Assembly (NCBI GenBank): GCA_013400975.1
Contig: WBMZ01008671.1
Location: 62,001-126,000 of the forward strand
Reading direction: 5' to 3'
DNA from: Atrichornis clamosus
Taxonomy: Eukaryota > Chordata > Aves > Passeriformes > Menuridae
Length of the DNA: 64,000 nt
Part shown: piece by piece, positions 35,341 through 48,539 of the stretch
Layout: each line of letters begins with the position of its first letter
How positions within the stretch are numbered: the first letter of the stretch is position 1
Position numbers and translations under genes: made by a program
Notes under the pieces: model-generated
Seen by the model: only the letters and a program-made list of their open reading frames with translations
Database searches by the model: none
What the model was told of the DNA's origin: nothing

Positions 35341-37782
35341 GCCTCATGCCCCTTGGATCTGTTTGTAGCCACCTCTGTGCACTGATGTCCATCCAAAGCT
35401 TGTCCACTTCCCTGTGCCGCCGAGCTCAGGGACTTCCACTTGAGGGGCAGGTTTTGGGGATAGGAGAAACTCCTGAGGCTTCATTCATCCACTGGTCCTG
35501 GCTCGCAGAGAAGCAGAGGCCAAGCCTCAGTGTCTTGCACCCCACAGCCAGCTCAGCAGATGGATGATCCCAATCCCACGGGGAACACCACCAAGAATGC
35601 ACTTTCTAGGAAGGTCTTAGCACCCCACAGGAAAACATCCTGCTGCCAGCTACCAGGCACCCAGGAGAATCCTTCCTTGGACCAAACTGATGTGAACCAG
35701 GAGTGCCTGTGCAATAAAGCTCCTGATGGCAAACAGGATTAGCTGTCTGCTTTTCCCTGCCCAGTTTCATTCATTCATGGGCAAGCTGACCTTTCAATGG
35801 ATGCAGCTTCATTTCCAGTGCAAGTGGAATTCCTCCAGCCCTGGAGCCTGGACAAAGCAGCCCTTGTCTCCACAGCCAGTTTTCCTCCTCTTATATCCCT
35901 CTTTCCAAGTTTGGCCTGTCCCCATAGATCCCTCATCACCTCCACCTTGTAAAGAGGACACATTGCACGTGTAGAACTTAAAATAAGTGTGCATCCTGCT
36001 GGCAAAATCCAGCTGATCACTGCTGTGTCCTCCAAGGCTGGACATGTCCAGACATGGCATTTGCAAGCAGGATCCCTCTGTCAGCCACAGCTGGGGTCCC
36101 AATCATCCCCCCAGATTGGTATGGGGAGTGGGATGAGCATTTGTGCAGGCACATACATGGCCTCTGAGCAGATGTGGGGATGGTGTTGGGGTCAGATCCT
36201 GCCTTAATGTGGGGAAAGGTTTGCAAACTGCCCATCAAACCATCCCCACCCATGTGAAGTAGCCCCAGAATAGGTTTTTGTGAGATTTCTTCAAACCCAT
36301 TATGGTTTTACACTGAGCTCGTGCTGTGGGGAACGCAGCCCATGGGCTGGGAGATTTGCATTAATACATTTTTCCATGGAGTTGGGATATCGGCGCTGCT
36401 GTGGATGCTGGGATGAGCAGGGGTTCACTGTGCTTGATCCCCTCTCTTCCCACCACCTCTCTGTAGCATGGAGGGGACTGCTGGCCTACGGGTGGGATGC
36501 TCTACAGGACGTAGATGCTTTGTCTCCATCTCAGGTCTCCCAGTGTCTCCCAAAATCCAGAGGTAGCCCGAGGTTTCCTGTGCACACTAGTAAAGGCAAA
36601 GGGCACATCACTGCCTCAAGACTGCCACAGTACTGGGACTTAAATGACTGAAATGAATATAACAAGGATCTTGCACTGCTCCAGAGGAGCAAGGCTGCCG
36701 AGGGGGAGCTGCCTCCTCTGGCCATCACATGGGGTGTCTGCAGGGCTGGGTCAAATGCGTGCCCCGGCTGCTCTGACAGCAATCCAGCAAGGAAATTAAT
36801 TTGTGTTTCTTTGTGGTCCCTTGTCTCCTCTCCAGTCACTCCCCACAGGACTGAGAGATTGGCTTCTGATTCTCAAGACATGTGATCAGTTCCCTGTGTC
36901 TGTGTGTCCTACAGATGGCGGGTCTGTCCCTGCCCCGCTGCTCGCTGTAAGATCTGGCTGAGGCTGGTCATGATGTTTTGTTGTGTCTGGGTTCACAGGA
37001 TAACAGGTCTTTAAAGTGACGATAAACTGCTGTTACCCAGCTGGGCTGACACCCTGGCATGTGTTTGGGAATCCAGAAAGGTGTGAGATAGGAAGGGCAG
37101 CAATAAAAATTAAGTGACAAGGAAGACAACTCCGTCACCTGGGTAGTGCTGGAGGAGGCACTGGCAAACATCCAGGACAAAATGGTGATTGCTGTTGGTT
37201 GTGTGCAGACCGTGCTACTGAATTCACCCTCCTGGTCCTCTCAGAGCTTCCACCCAGACAGTGCTCCCAGATCTTCAGCAACTGCAAGGCTAACTGCAAC
37301 ACTTTTGTTTGCACATCCATCATTATGTTCCTTCAAGGGTGATTTAAACGTCAGCCAAATCAATAATTAACTGCTTGCCCCTCTGCAGCCCCTCAAGGAC
37401 CTCACAGACATCCCTGGCTGAAGCTCTGAGACACCCACATTGAGTGGGTAATTGCTGCTGATTCCAGATTTGGAGCCAGACAGAGAGTTCATGGTGAGAC
37501 CAGGGGCCAGGAGGTTCAAGTGACCACTCACTTGGTCACCTCGGGGTGTTTGTACCTGCAGCTCCTGTTGGCTCTGGCCATCAGCTGCCTAAGTTACCCT
37601 AACTTGGGAATGTGAAATTGATTATGTTTCTAGTCCTGGGAATTTGCCTAGCCTCTGCTCTAAAAAAAACGGGAGTTTTCTGACCTTTCTTTCCCTTTCA
37701 TGCCCAAATCCTCTTGAAAGGAATAAGCCTGATGGCTGCAGAATCTTTGCTGAGTTGTTCTTGCCCAGCTGAAAGAATTCTA

Positions 37783-37932
37783 TATCCCTGGAAGTGTTCC
37801 AGGCCAGGTTGGATGGGGCTTGGAGCAACCTGGTCTAGTGGAAGGTGTCCCTGCCCATGGCAGTGGGATGGAATGAGATGAGCTCTAAGGTCCCTTCCAA
37901 TCCAAACATCCTGGGATTCTGTGATTCTGTGA
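37783..37932 (+). mobile_element. CR1 3' fragment
   Basis: Sense CR1: 'ccctggaagtgttccaggcc', 'gtctagtggaaggtgtccct', tail 'gggattctgtgattctgtga'. Confidence 0.88.
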
Positions 37933-40900
37933 ATGGGTTAGCGACATCTAATGCAAGTTACAAATGGTCTGGTGGTCAGATGATGTGTGGTAGGTGTCCA
38001 TGAGTGGTGGACACGCTCGTGCTAGCCTGGACCTTCTCCATGTGATGCATTTTGGAGCACTCTGTGATTAAAACCACTCACAGAGCTGTGGTTATCATGA
38101 AATCAGGTCCACGCTGAAGGCCACCAGTGCAATTTCCTGCTTTTCCCAAAATGGCCAAAACATCCTGAGAAGGAGCCGGCACACGTTCAAATGGTGCAGA
38201 TCCAGCTCAGAGGAAGCAACATGATGAAAGCCTGTGGGAGTGAAATGCCTCATGGCTGGGTGAAGCCAGGACCTCTGTGAGGCTGGGCACAGGGTGTCAT
38301 CTGTAATTTAAAAGCTTTATCTGCTTTAAATGTCAATAGCTCCTTTGTTGGAGTCATAGTAATTGCCATGATTTGCATGTCTCGGTCACACGCCCCAGAG
38401 TACTTCGCAAAGGAAGATGAGCAAATCATTCCCGTTTGTTGCCGGATGGGAAATCAGGGTACAGAGCTGATGGGAGCCCACACAGGGCTGGAAATAAACC
38501 TCAGTCTCCTGTGCTGCTGTTTTCCAGGCTCTGCATGGAAGCTGTAGGCTCAAAGCAGGTTTTCTGTCATCATCTTAACTCTGCTTTGCCTTGTCTCCCT
38601 GTGCTGGCAGTAGCATGGACAGGGATGGTGTGGCAGGACCTCGGTGTGGTTCTGTCCCTGGGTGCAGGTGGAGAGGCCAGGAATGTTGCTTCAGGTGGCT
38701 GGAGGGAAGAGCAGGGCCATGGAAGAGCTGGTGATCCCACTTCATGTCCCTCCAGCTCCAGCAGAGGAGTTTGTGTAGTGGTGTCTGTAGAGTGAGACAT
38801 TCATTTCCTGTGAAGCTGTGGATGATGCAGAGGAGCTCGGTGAGACCCCAAGCATCCATGGGCTGAGGTGTTTGATCACTCCCCTTGTGCTGTCACAGGT
38901 TTCTCCAGCACCTCCGGAGCTTCTTCGAATGCCAGTGCTACAAACTGCTCATCCCACTGGTTTGTGCTCCTCAGGAAGCAAAGCTACATGCCAGAACCTC
39001 CTCCCAGCCAGGACCTAAATACAAGTAGTATTTAAATTCCAAGCAGGGAATAATGCGGTGATGTTAACTGTGCAAAATGTAATTTATGGAACCCTTTCTA
39101 GGAAGTTTGGGGAGGGAGCAGGCAGTGGGTGTGCTTCTCCAGGACAGAAATAAGGGACAGAGGCTGTCCCAGCCTCTACCCACCATCTCCCTCCTCCAGC
39201 CCACTGGATTTGTCTGAGCCCTTCCAAAGAGCCATTTAGGGCTCCAGCGTTTTGCAGGACATTGCCAGTAAGATCAAGTATTTAGCACAGCCTCTCTCAG
39301 CTTTTTATATAGCTCTTAGCATGGATATCTAAGCATCGTATATTTCTTTTTGTGCAGTATTTCTGACTCAGTATTTCCTGCCTCCTTGACAATGACTGAG
39401 TAAACAGCAGAGCTGCCAGAGGAAGAGCCCTGTGTTTACAGAGCAACAAGCCCAAATGTGCCTTTTTTTTCCCTCAGAAGGTGGCGATGCTTAAATTAAC
39501 CCTCATTTTTATCCCTCGCTAAACTTTTGCCCTCGAACTTGCTGCTGACAGACTCAGCCTTGGGTCGGTGGGCCCAGATCTGGGGAGAAGTTATTTGCAA
39601 CTCATCTTAAAAAAAGTGTGGCAAACTCCCAAGGGATGAATTTTCAGCTGCAGCTGTCTGAGCTGGAGTGAGGGCTTGGAACTGATGGCAAAATGCTGCT
39701 TCTCATCCCACTTGACTCTGCTGCCCACCAAAACTGTTAGAGGATGGATTTGCTTTCTCTCCCATGGCGTGGTCATTCCTCTTGGCTCTTGTAGTTTGGT
39801 CCTAGTCTTGGAGAGGTCCCATTTTGAATTTCCATTGCTGGCAGGAGGTTCAGCCAAGCTTACAAAGGGTCCAGCAGGGTGTCAGAGGATCTGCTGAGCC
39901 CTGGGCCATCTCTGTGATGTGTGAACACAGGCCACCCTGTCCCACCCATCACACATGCTTAGGAACATGCTTAGCCATCAGACCTGTGCCCCAAACCTGT
40001 CCTGCATGAGAGTTGTTTAGAGGTCCCTTTGGCATCCCCCCACTTGCCACATGGTTTCCCAATGAATTCGTCTCCCAAACCAGGCAGAGAAGGGAGGCCA
40101 ACCCTGCTACCTGGTATAAATACATTTTATTTTAAACTATAGGCGCTGAAGGAAGGTCATCCAGTAAACACACCCAGATTATCTACAGGCCAGAGCACCC
40201 CCAAATTAGTAATACAATTCGTGTTTAAAAATACAGCCAAACTGATGAAAGATAATTTGCTTACTGCCCTGACATCACCACCTAAGCATGGGGCAAGCCA
40301 ATCCACAGGTTATTTTTATATAACTCCGTGAGGCATTTCCAGAGCAAATAAAGTTCAGTGGGCAGGGCAGTGACCCGGCCGTCTGGTTGCAGAGCTTTTC
40401 AGCCCCCTCAAGGCTGGTCACTGGTGTGTGTGGAGCTCTGGGGTCAGGGCACGGCTCCACCGGATGTGCCCCAGGCGCGCAGGACGTGGGGTTTGTTCTT
40501 CTGCCGGCCAGCTCCTCACCTCTCCCACGTGTTGGCTCTGGCTCGTTCGGGTTGCACAGCCCTTGGAGCTGCTCTCCGTGTTCCCAAAGGGCCGCAGGAG
40601 CCGCTGTGGGCACGGCCGACCTGCGGCAGGTGAGTCACACGTGCAGCTCCCGTGGCCGAACAACCCAGCCAAGCCTCGGTGGCTGCGGTGGTCTCCTCAA
40701 ACACCCCAAGGCAGACGGGACGCCTCTGCGTGGGTGGCACTCGGGTTGCCCATCTGTGCACACCGTGGGTCAAGCATGCAGTCTGAAGGCCAAATTTAAG
40801 GACAGATCTTCCCAGATCACCTCATCTCCTTTTGCAAAAATTGGGCCCAACCAGAGTCTGCAAATGGAGCAAAATTCCCACTGCAGCATCACATGGGTGA

Positions 40901-42017
40901 AAATGTTTGCAGTGATTTCTGCATCCATCTCACTTTCCATCCCTTCTTCTGTCCTGCACAAGCTTTTCTGTGACTGGAGGAGGGGTGGTCCCCAGTCCCT
41001 TTTCTTTCACAAGGGTCCTCTTCAACCACAAAGCTGCGGTAGCGTTCATTGATGTCTCTGCTGGTTGGTATCGCCCGCAGGCTGCCACAGGATGAAAGAA
41101 AGAGAGTGATATGTGATGGAATCCCTTGCTGCCCAGCTCCCATCCCAGGCCTGATGAGTTTGGTTTGGTTTGCTGGTCAGTTTGTGGAATTTTTGGAGGG
41201 CTGGTTGGTTTGATGGGGGTTGTTTTTACAGAAAGTATATTTTTTAAGAGAAACTGTTGAAGAGTCAGTTTTCTCTCTTGCAAGGGTGCAGAGCAGGATG
41301 TTTGAGGCAGGAACGGGGAGTTTCCTGCAGTGGTTTTTATTCTTTCCCAGTAATCTGGGAGAGCAGAGCCCATGCAGTTATCCCAAGCTGCTAGGAATTT
41401 CCCAGCATGTCCCAGGGATCCCAAAATACAGCTGGGAGTGTGAGGGTGGACCTTCCAGGTCCAGGCAGGACAGGAGATGCTGTGGGGAATCCAGGCTGGG
41501 AGGGGCAGGATGGGGTGTGGGATGCTGCTGCGTGAGATGCCGGAGACAGTGCCAGGGGATAGAGAGGTATCAAGGAAGAGCCCCAGGGTTCAAAGGGAGC
41601 TTTTGTCCACTATATGGGTAGATGAGGCAGATGAGGGGCATGGGATGCTCTTGCTTGGTTTTTTATTTTCTCCGTAATCAGGATATCATGTCTCTTTGAC
41701 TTCCTTTTTCTTTTTTTATGCATTAAAATTCAATTGAAAACTCCAGAGCAAGTAATTGGGTAACCCTGGGGTGATAATCTGAGCTGGCAAATAACTCTTC
41801 CATCACTGGCCAGGGATGGGCTGGATAATGAAAGGATGAACCCTGCAAACTCCTCCAGAGAGTCTGGGGAGACCCAACAGGATTTGGCTGCAGGTTGACT
41901 TCGAAGTCGCAGACACAGTTGGGCAACTGACTTATGGAAATGGGTGTAGAGAGGAGTTAGTCATCACTGTTTGGTTAATAAGTGCCTCGCTTATTTTACA
42001 AGTCTTTTTTCCTGCAT

Positions 42018-42318
42018 ATGCAAATACGTATTTTATTTTTCCTTTTGTAATGAAACATATAAATAGCTCCCGCCTTGGATCTTCTGTGCATACAGTCGTG
42101 TGATGAAAATAATCATCGTGCTTTTTTGCCTGGCTTTCTTTAGCAGCTGCTTCACTTACCTTTGTTCTAAAAGGAAGATCTCCTGTGTGGTGTCCAGGGC
42201 AAGGGAGCGAACTTTGGTGTGGTGGCTTTTATATCTCCTTGGCTTTGCAGAGAGCAGCTGCAGGTCAGAGCATTTGCAGCAGCAGAGCCCTTTGTCTCGG
42301 GCAGTAGGAATAAACTGA
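42018..42318 (+). other. possible nested small gene unit (speculative)
   Basis: Within the large intron, four signals line up in order: an octamer ATGCAAAT (42018-42025), a TATA-box-like TATAAATA (42058-42065), an ATG at 42103 with a purine at -3, and an AATAAA at 42309-42314 that overlaps the end of the frame (stop at 42316-42318). The frame encodes 71 residues. It starts MKIIIVLFCLAFFSS, a hydrophobic stretch like a signal peptide, and continues into a Lys/Arg-rich segment. I do not recognise the peptide. Chance alignment in AT-rich intron is quite possible; the octamer and TATA could equally serve an enhancer or nothing. Confidence 0.15.
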
Positions 42319-43401
42319 GATGAAAAAGATAGAAGGTAATTTATTTAGTTGCTGGATTTCAAATGTTGTGCAACCCGCACTGGGAACACGCGGTGTGAAG
42401 AACAAACTTGTCCCTTCTTCAGCATTCCCCTGCTTAGTGTCTACTAATTTTTAGTACTGAGGAAAGGTCACTATGGAGACAGACAAGCAAAGTTGCGTGG
42501 GATGTCATGCAAGAACCACTGCAGCATCTCTTAGAGCCCAGGGAAACCTTCTTGACTCTGAGCACAATACACTCCCTCATGCCATCCTCTAGAAAGGTTT
42601 TTATTTGCTTTCCTGTGTTGTCTTGTGCCCTTTGCCACCAGCTTCCATCACATACATCCCTTTTCATATCCTGCCTTTGGACAAACCCCTTTTTTCTTCC
42701 CAGCTGGAGGTCTGGTGGGGAGGCAGCTATCTCCCTGAATGCTTCCTCCTGATGATGATCCATAAATCACGTCACTGGGATAATCCTTAGTCATAGCAAC
42801 CATCAGCTCAGGCGCAGGGTGACCTTTTAATGCCAAGCCCAGGCTGCCCTGATCTTCTGGTTGGGCAGGGAGCCAGTCTCTGCCATTATTTTGTGAGACG
42901 CCAGAGAGCAGCCAGACCATTAGGATGCTCCTGGCCAGACACTGGGTCTGCTGAAGATTTTGGAATGAATGGGCTGGGCAGGTCAACCTGGACCACCAAG
43001 CCCAGCATGGCCACCAGTCTTCCCCCTGCAATTTATTCAACCTCTTTGTTGCTGCTTTTATTCAATCCTGGTTGTGCACATGGAAAAGAGTCCCCGTGTC
43101 TGTCAGAGGGGCACAGCAGGGCGCAGGGGACACCATCTCCAGTGCAAGCCGTGGCAGTTATTGCAGGGGTTGGTGACATTTCTACAGTACCTGCTTTCTG
43201 GTGGCTTTGCTGTGTTGAAATTCCAGCCACCCCACATGCGTTGAGTAATCTCCCCTCTGTTACTAAAGAGTCGGTCTGTCTGTCCTCCTCCCCCCACCCC
43301 GAGTTTCAGTTTCCTCCTAATGCCCTCTCTAGACAGCCGTTGCCTCTCCCGTGGCGGTGCGGTTTTGCTGATGCAGCCTCTTGTCTCTGTGCCTCCTGCA
43401 G

Positions 43402-43557
43402 AAGGATTTCTCCATGCGGGAGGAGCTGCAGCAGCGGGACGTGGAGCGCTGGCTGGGGTTCATCACCTTCCTCTGTGAGGTCTTCGGCACCATGAGGAGC
43501 AGCACCGGAGAGCCCTTCCGAGTCCTCGTCTGCCCCATCTACACCTGCCTCAGGGAG
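43402..43557 (+). CDS. CTIF: CTIF coding exon: middle of MIF4G domain
   Basis: Fifty-two codons, phase 0 at both ends. It begins KDFSMREELQQRDVERW, continues into the helix GFITFLCEVFGTM, and ends FRVLVCPIYTCLRE. This is the central MIF4G helical repeat. The WLGFITFLCEVF core and the following GEPFRVLV are the pattern shared with the MIF4G domains of eIF4G-like proteins. The acceptor is a classic pyrimidine tract ending ctcctgcag at 43401; the donor is GAG|gtaaat at 43558. G+C is distinctly higher than in the surrounding intron, as usual for bird exons. A sense CR1 begins about 80 bp after the donor. Skipping would stay in frame but destroy the domain. Confidence 0.95.
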
Positions 43558-43639
43558 GTAAATGCCCTCCCAGTTTGTCCTTCTCCACCAGTGGGCCAAG
43601 CTGTTGCTGCATGGAGATGCCCACAGGTCATACATGACA

Positions 43640-43805
43640 CTGGAAAAGCCGTGACTGCCCCATCCCTGGAAGTGTCCAAGGCCAGGCTGGACAGGGCTTG
43701 GAGCAGCCTGGGATAGTGGAAGGTGTCCCTGCCCATGGCAGGTCATCAGAACTAGAGAGATGATCTTTAAGGCCCTTCCAACCCAGGCCATTCTGGGATG
43801 CTGTG
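43640..43805 (+). mobile_element. CR1 3' fragment next to a CTIF donor
   Basis: Sense CR1: 'gccccatccctggaagtgtc', 'ggatagtggaaggtgtccct', 'gatgatctttaaggcccttc', and 3' end 'ccattctgggatgctgtg'. It starts about 80 bp downstream of the splice donor at 43558. Confidence 0.9.
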
Positions 43806-45125
43806 TTTGCTTTATGACTCCTAGAGGTTTGCTCTGCCCACAGCAACAGTTCTCACCTCAAGCGTACCTACAACTGCAGGGATGCTTGGCTCTTCCTGCA
43901 TATTGTTTTTTTGCTCATTAAAGCAGAATCATTAAAGCACACGCTCCCTTTGTCCAAGGGTTAGCAAAGACGAGCAGTTGGGATGGCAAACCCAACACTG
44001 GAGTTTGCAAATCCCAATGTTGTGAAAATCCCACCCTAAGCGGCTTAAAAAGCTTCTTAATGCAGGTGAAGCCACCTGAATAGATGAGACAGACTGAGGG
44101 GAGGAAAGAGGGAGAGAAATGAAGTCCCTGAAGTCTTTAGACCCCACCTAGTGCAGCAGAAACACAGCCCTGTCACCAGGGCTGGGGATTTTTCAGAACA
44201 TGATCTCCTGATGAGCTCATTGTCAGACTCTGACATGAGACCCCATGGCTCAGGATGGTGGCAGAAACCTCTGGGAGTACGTTCAGAAAAGACAACTCAA
44301 GCACTCAGTGTTCCAGAGAGGAGGAGAGGGCTTCCCTCCATCCTCTTTTAAAGATGGTTTTGTCTCCTGCTGCTGCCTGTAGAAGACTTTCTCAGAAACA
44401 CCCGCCTCGTTGCCCAGGGTTGGAGCTGTGAATCTCAAATTGTCAGTGGTGCTTCTGTCAGGCCATAAATAACTCACTGTAAAATAAGTTCTCCGCTAGA
44501 CCTCAGGCAAGGGAAGGATAAGGAAAGTGCTGGTGATGACTTTTTTTACGTGCATGGGAAGTTTCCTCTGAATGCAAACACACCATAAACATTTTGTCTG
44601 GGTGGTGATATTGTGGGCAGGGTTCACAGATGGTGACTGGAGCAGTGAGAAGGAATGCAGGCATCATGATGAGACACAGATATCCAGGGGAGGAGGTGGG
44701 AGAGGGGCCCTAAGAATAGCCGAACTTCCCCAAAATCCCTGCCCACAGAGGTATGTGTCACCTTATGGGGAAGATCTTGATGTCTGGCAGAGCCCCCGTG
44801 TCCATCCGCTTCCCATCGTAATCCTGACACAACACAGCCCTGATTCTGCCAGAACTCTTCCCTGCCCACTCCTGTCTGCCCTCGCCGTGCCATCACAGTC
44901 CCTCTTGTCACCTTTCTGGTGTGTGGGGACGTGGTGGTAATCTAGAGGTGTGCGGAAGGACATGAATTTCATGTATCAGGGATATTTTTTGCTACAGGGC
45001 AGCTCCATAAAAAGATTTACTAATTATATCAAGATGTCATGCGTAAATTTGCTCTTAAAAATACATCTCTGTTCCTTAGCAGGACAGGTCTGTCCCTGTG
45101 GTGCTGTTTGTCAGAGGTGACTTTA

Positions 45126-45191
45126 CTAGATGATCTTTAATAATGAGGTGATTTTAGGACCCTTCCAACCCAAGCCGTTCTGTGATTCTAA
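45126..45191 (+). mobile_element. CR1 3' remnant
   Basis: 'actagatgatctttaataat', 'aggacccttccaacccaagc' and 'gttctgtgattctaag' are the last blocks of a sense CR1 with a small internal insertion. Confidence 0.75.
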
Positions 45192-48100
45192 GACACTTAG
45201 CTGACATGGATGAGCCTGACTCTTCTGTTTCTCCTGCCCCAAAATGGTTGGTCTGTGACTGCTCACTCCACAGTGCTCTGACCTTGACTCATGCCATCCC
45301 TCTTCCATGACTCTGGAATGGGTTTTCATTTTGCCACCTTTTTTTGCCACAGTCAGCTAATCCTGCTGCACAGAGCCAGCCGGGGGAACAGGACCACCTG
45401 TGTACCAGCAGTGCTAGATGCCAGGCTCTGCGATGGTTGCCAGGGCCAAAGCCAGGCTGTAGATGCAGCCAAGGAGGTGTTGGTGGGCTCTTGCAGCTGC
45501 GCTCAGGAGCAGACAGGGACATGTGCACGGGCTGGCCCTGCTGGGTGCCCCCATGAGAGTGTGGAATGCTCTAATCAGATGCAGATTCCTTGGTGATCTC
45601 CATGAACCACGTGGGCTGGTGTTACAAGGGTGTCACTGTGGCCTATAAAGTTTGGGACCCCCACACGCCTTGTGACAGGTTCACAAGGTGTAGGAGTACT
45701 CACCATGGGGTTTTTCCCCTTCTGCTGATCGGAACGTACATCCCCATGCACAGTCTCAGCCCCTCATCCCTAGTTCTTTCCCTGTTGGGCATCCCCCTGC
45801 AAACTCCCTCTGTGCTGCCCACAATCCTGCACAGCTTCTTCTGCCTTCATCCACTCATCCTTTGACCAGAAATCATTAATGGAGGTGAGATAACATCTCT
45901 CCCTGTGCCTGTCCTTTCAGCTCCTCTTGCTTTTTAGTTTCTCTTTTTTTTTTTTTTTTCCTTTTTCCCTTTTCCTTTATAGCTCTGACAGACTCAGCCA
46001 AAGGTCAGCAAGGGACTGAGCAAGAGGAAGGGGAAAATTGCCTGATGACTGAGGCAGGAATGTCTCTTTCCTTCCTCCTGCAAAGCTTCCTCTCTCCAGC
46101 TCCTTTCCTTTCCCCCCAGATAAAAGCTTATTAACACCATCATTAGCTGGGTGGGTGGGAGCAAGGGTGGCCGCAGGTGGGGAGGAGCTGGGGACATGGC
46201 TGGGGCGTTGGGTGACAATGCCAGCGCTATTTATCGAGCGGTGTGGATGGGTTGGTTTTGTGGGCTGGAAAAAAAAAAAAAGACGGAAAAACAGGTTCAT
46301 TTCAGGCGAGGCTGGAGTGATAAACGCTGGGGCTTGCTGGTGGGTTGATGGTGTGCCCATCGCCGTCCTTGGGGAAGCAGGGAGCCCTGCCAGACACGGG
46401 AACGGGTGTTCGACCACGGCACAGGAGATTTGGGTCAGAGCTGCCACCTGGCCCAGGCAGCGCTTTGGGAGCCGAGGGAGCGGCTGCGCCCCTCGCCACA
46501 AACACAATCACACCAGGCCCCCATCCCGGGGGGCTCTGCCACATCCTCTTCCATCACTTGGGCCTGAAACGGAGGCAGAAGGAAGGGTCCTCCACACATC
46601 CAGTGCCATGACGGCATCTCCCAGCAGCTGAATCCCCAAGGAATAAAGAAGTTTAATTTCCATAACTGTTCTGAGGGTTTGAGGTGAGGTTTGCGCAGGC
46701 TGAGGGTGTCTTCACAACAAGGTCTGGTGAGGTCAGCGTTGGGATTTCAGGCAAAGAAATGGTTTGCCAAGGGAAGTAAAAGGTGGGTCCAGCTCTCATT
46801 AAAGTGGTTTAATGGAGCACTGTGCGTTTGGATTCTGGTTTGGATCAAAACATGTTTTTCTGCTTGGAACAGTGCATATTTTAGGTTGGAGAAGGGCAGT
46901 GGGTCCCCAAGGTCAGTCCGAAGATCAGAACTGAAGTCAGCTGGGGAAAGGAGGAGAACCCTTTGCAGATGAAAATGAGAGGACTATTGTAGCCATGAGA
47001 TCTGGGAAACCTGGGAAAAGAAAAACAAAGCAGAGATGTTAGATAGAAGTAAAAGAGCTTTCCTCCTATTCTTCCCTCAGAGCTTCGGGGAATCGAGGGC
47101 GAGCTGGAAGAGGGCATTGTTCCTGGGATAAAGGCTTTCCCTGGGGATGGTTTGGCTGCAGCTACGTCACTGTGGGCTTGACCCTTGCCTGCTTCCAGAC
47201 CTGGCTGTTCTCACTTGGGACCAGTGGTGGCATCTTGCAGGACCACGTTCTTCCATGAGCCTTTTACGTGGTGAAAACTTATTTAGCAGTATTAGGAAGT
47301 TGTCCTGTCTCCTGTGCATGGTGGTCTTAAGAAAGAGGGATGTCCCACTCTCTCCTTCCAGCCCAATAGCCCTCTTTACTCTGGCCTCACTTTATTTCAC
47401 AAAATCACTCTAAATTTTTCCCTGTATGTCTCCTCCTGCCCTTCCAGGATGGTGGGGAGTGAACAGTCCTTGCTGCCCCAAAGTCTCTGCCCCATGTTCA
47501 AACACCAAGAAACCACACTGAGCCCTTCTCCAACAACACTTCATGTTGCATGCGCCCCCAAACCAACTAAAACCAGGAGAATAACCAAGGAACTTCAGTT
47601 CTTGCAGCCTGGCCATATTCCTTCTTTTCTGTGGCTTTCGGCAGAGTCAGCAAAATGTAGAAAATGGGTGGTTAAGGCAAAATGTCAGTTGCACCATCAG
47701 AGCCCTGTGCGTGGTGCAAGAAGTGCCCCATGGCTACTGAAGATCTAGAGATAATAAATAATATTATTTGCCATCTATTGTTCACTGATTGTCACCACTT
47801 TTGCCTTCCCTAGCTCTTTCCTAAGCATGGTTGGAGCTGGCTGTTCCTCATCCAGCTCTGTGCTCCCACGTCTGCATGGGAGTCAGCGGGGTGGGCGTGG
47901 ACCACCCCAGCTCGATGCCCTTCCTGATTCATCCCTTGGTGCTCCCAGGGAGTGGGAGCATTAGGATTGGATCCTGAGGGGCCCAGCCCAGTTCTGGGTG
48001 ACAGCTCAGGTCTGCAGGGAAGGAGGGATCGTAGCCAGTGTGGAGCCAGGAGAAGCCAGGACAGGTGAGTGTTGTTGGGAGCTTGGCCTCTGGTGTCTCA

Positions 48101-48539
48101 GTGTCATCCTCGGCGGATGTTGTTGGGATGCCAACCCAGGAGGTGCCTCTGGGGCTGGCAGCTGCCACCTCCCTGCCAGCCCCCTGCCAGGCAGGAGCAG
48201 CCTCTTCCAGCCCAGGTGGTTGGTACTGCCTTGGATGCGTTCGTTTATTCTTAGGACACCATTTAGCAGCCAGGTAACCTGAGCAGTTGCCTGTGGCAGC
48301 AGGACAAGGAGATGGAAAAACTGGCTCCAGGGACTTAAGCTCAAGGTGATGCCATGTGGCAGTGCCACTGTGGTCCCTCAAGGCACCTCGCCAGCTGGTG
48401 TCCCCTCAAAGTGGGTTCTGCCCCTTCTCACACCCCATAATAACCCCATCCCACCCCTTACCCATGTCCATGTGCTCTTCTCCTGCACAGGACTAATTTT
48501 TTATTGAATATTTAAGTTTCCTCTTGTCACTTTCCTCCA

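Larger units (their letters stand above)
23206..43401 (+). other. CTIF: CTIF intron (20.2 kb)
   Basis: Phase-0 intron, GT at 23206 and AG at 43400-43401. It holds several CR1 fragments, an AT-rich cryptic repeat (25320-25560), a 12-bp satellite (27399-28346), a CpG-rich island (30660-31035) and a TATA/octamer/small ORF arrangement (42018-42318). The rest (for example 23870-25300, 31036-33600 and 37933-42000) is unique intronic sequence in which I see no convincing exon, RNA gene or repeat. Weakly GC-rich patches occur near 25740-25960 and 40375-40780. Confidence 0.85.

Noticed and set aside
40387..41052. 221-residue open frame
   Set aside because: Low-complexity Ser/Gly/Cys-rich translation of a GC-rich intron patch with several competing frames; no recognisable family.
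42830..43495. 221-residue open frame running into the CTIF exon
   Set aside because: It uses a different frame from the conserved MIF4G reading, and crosses the splice acceptor.
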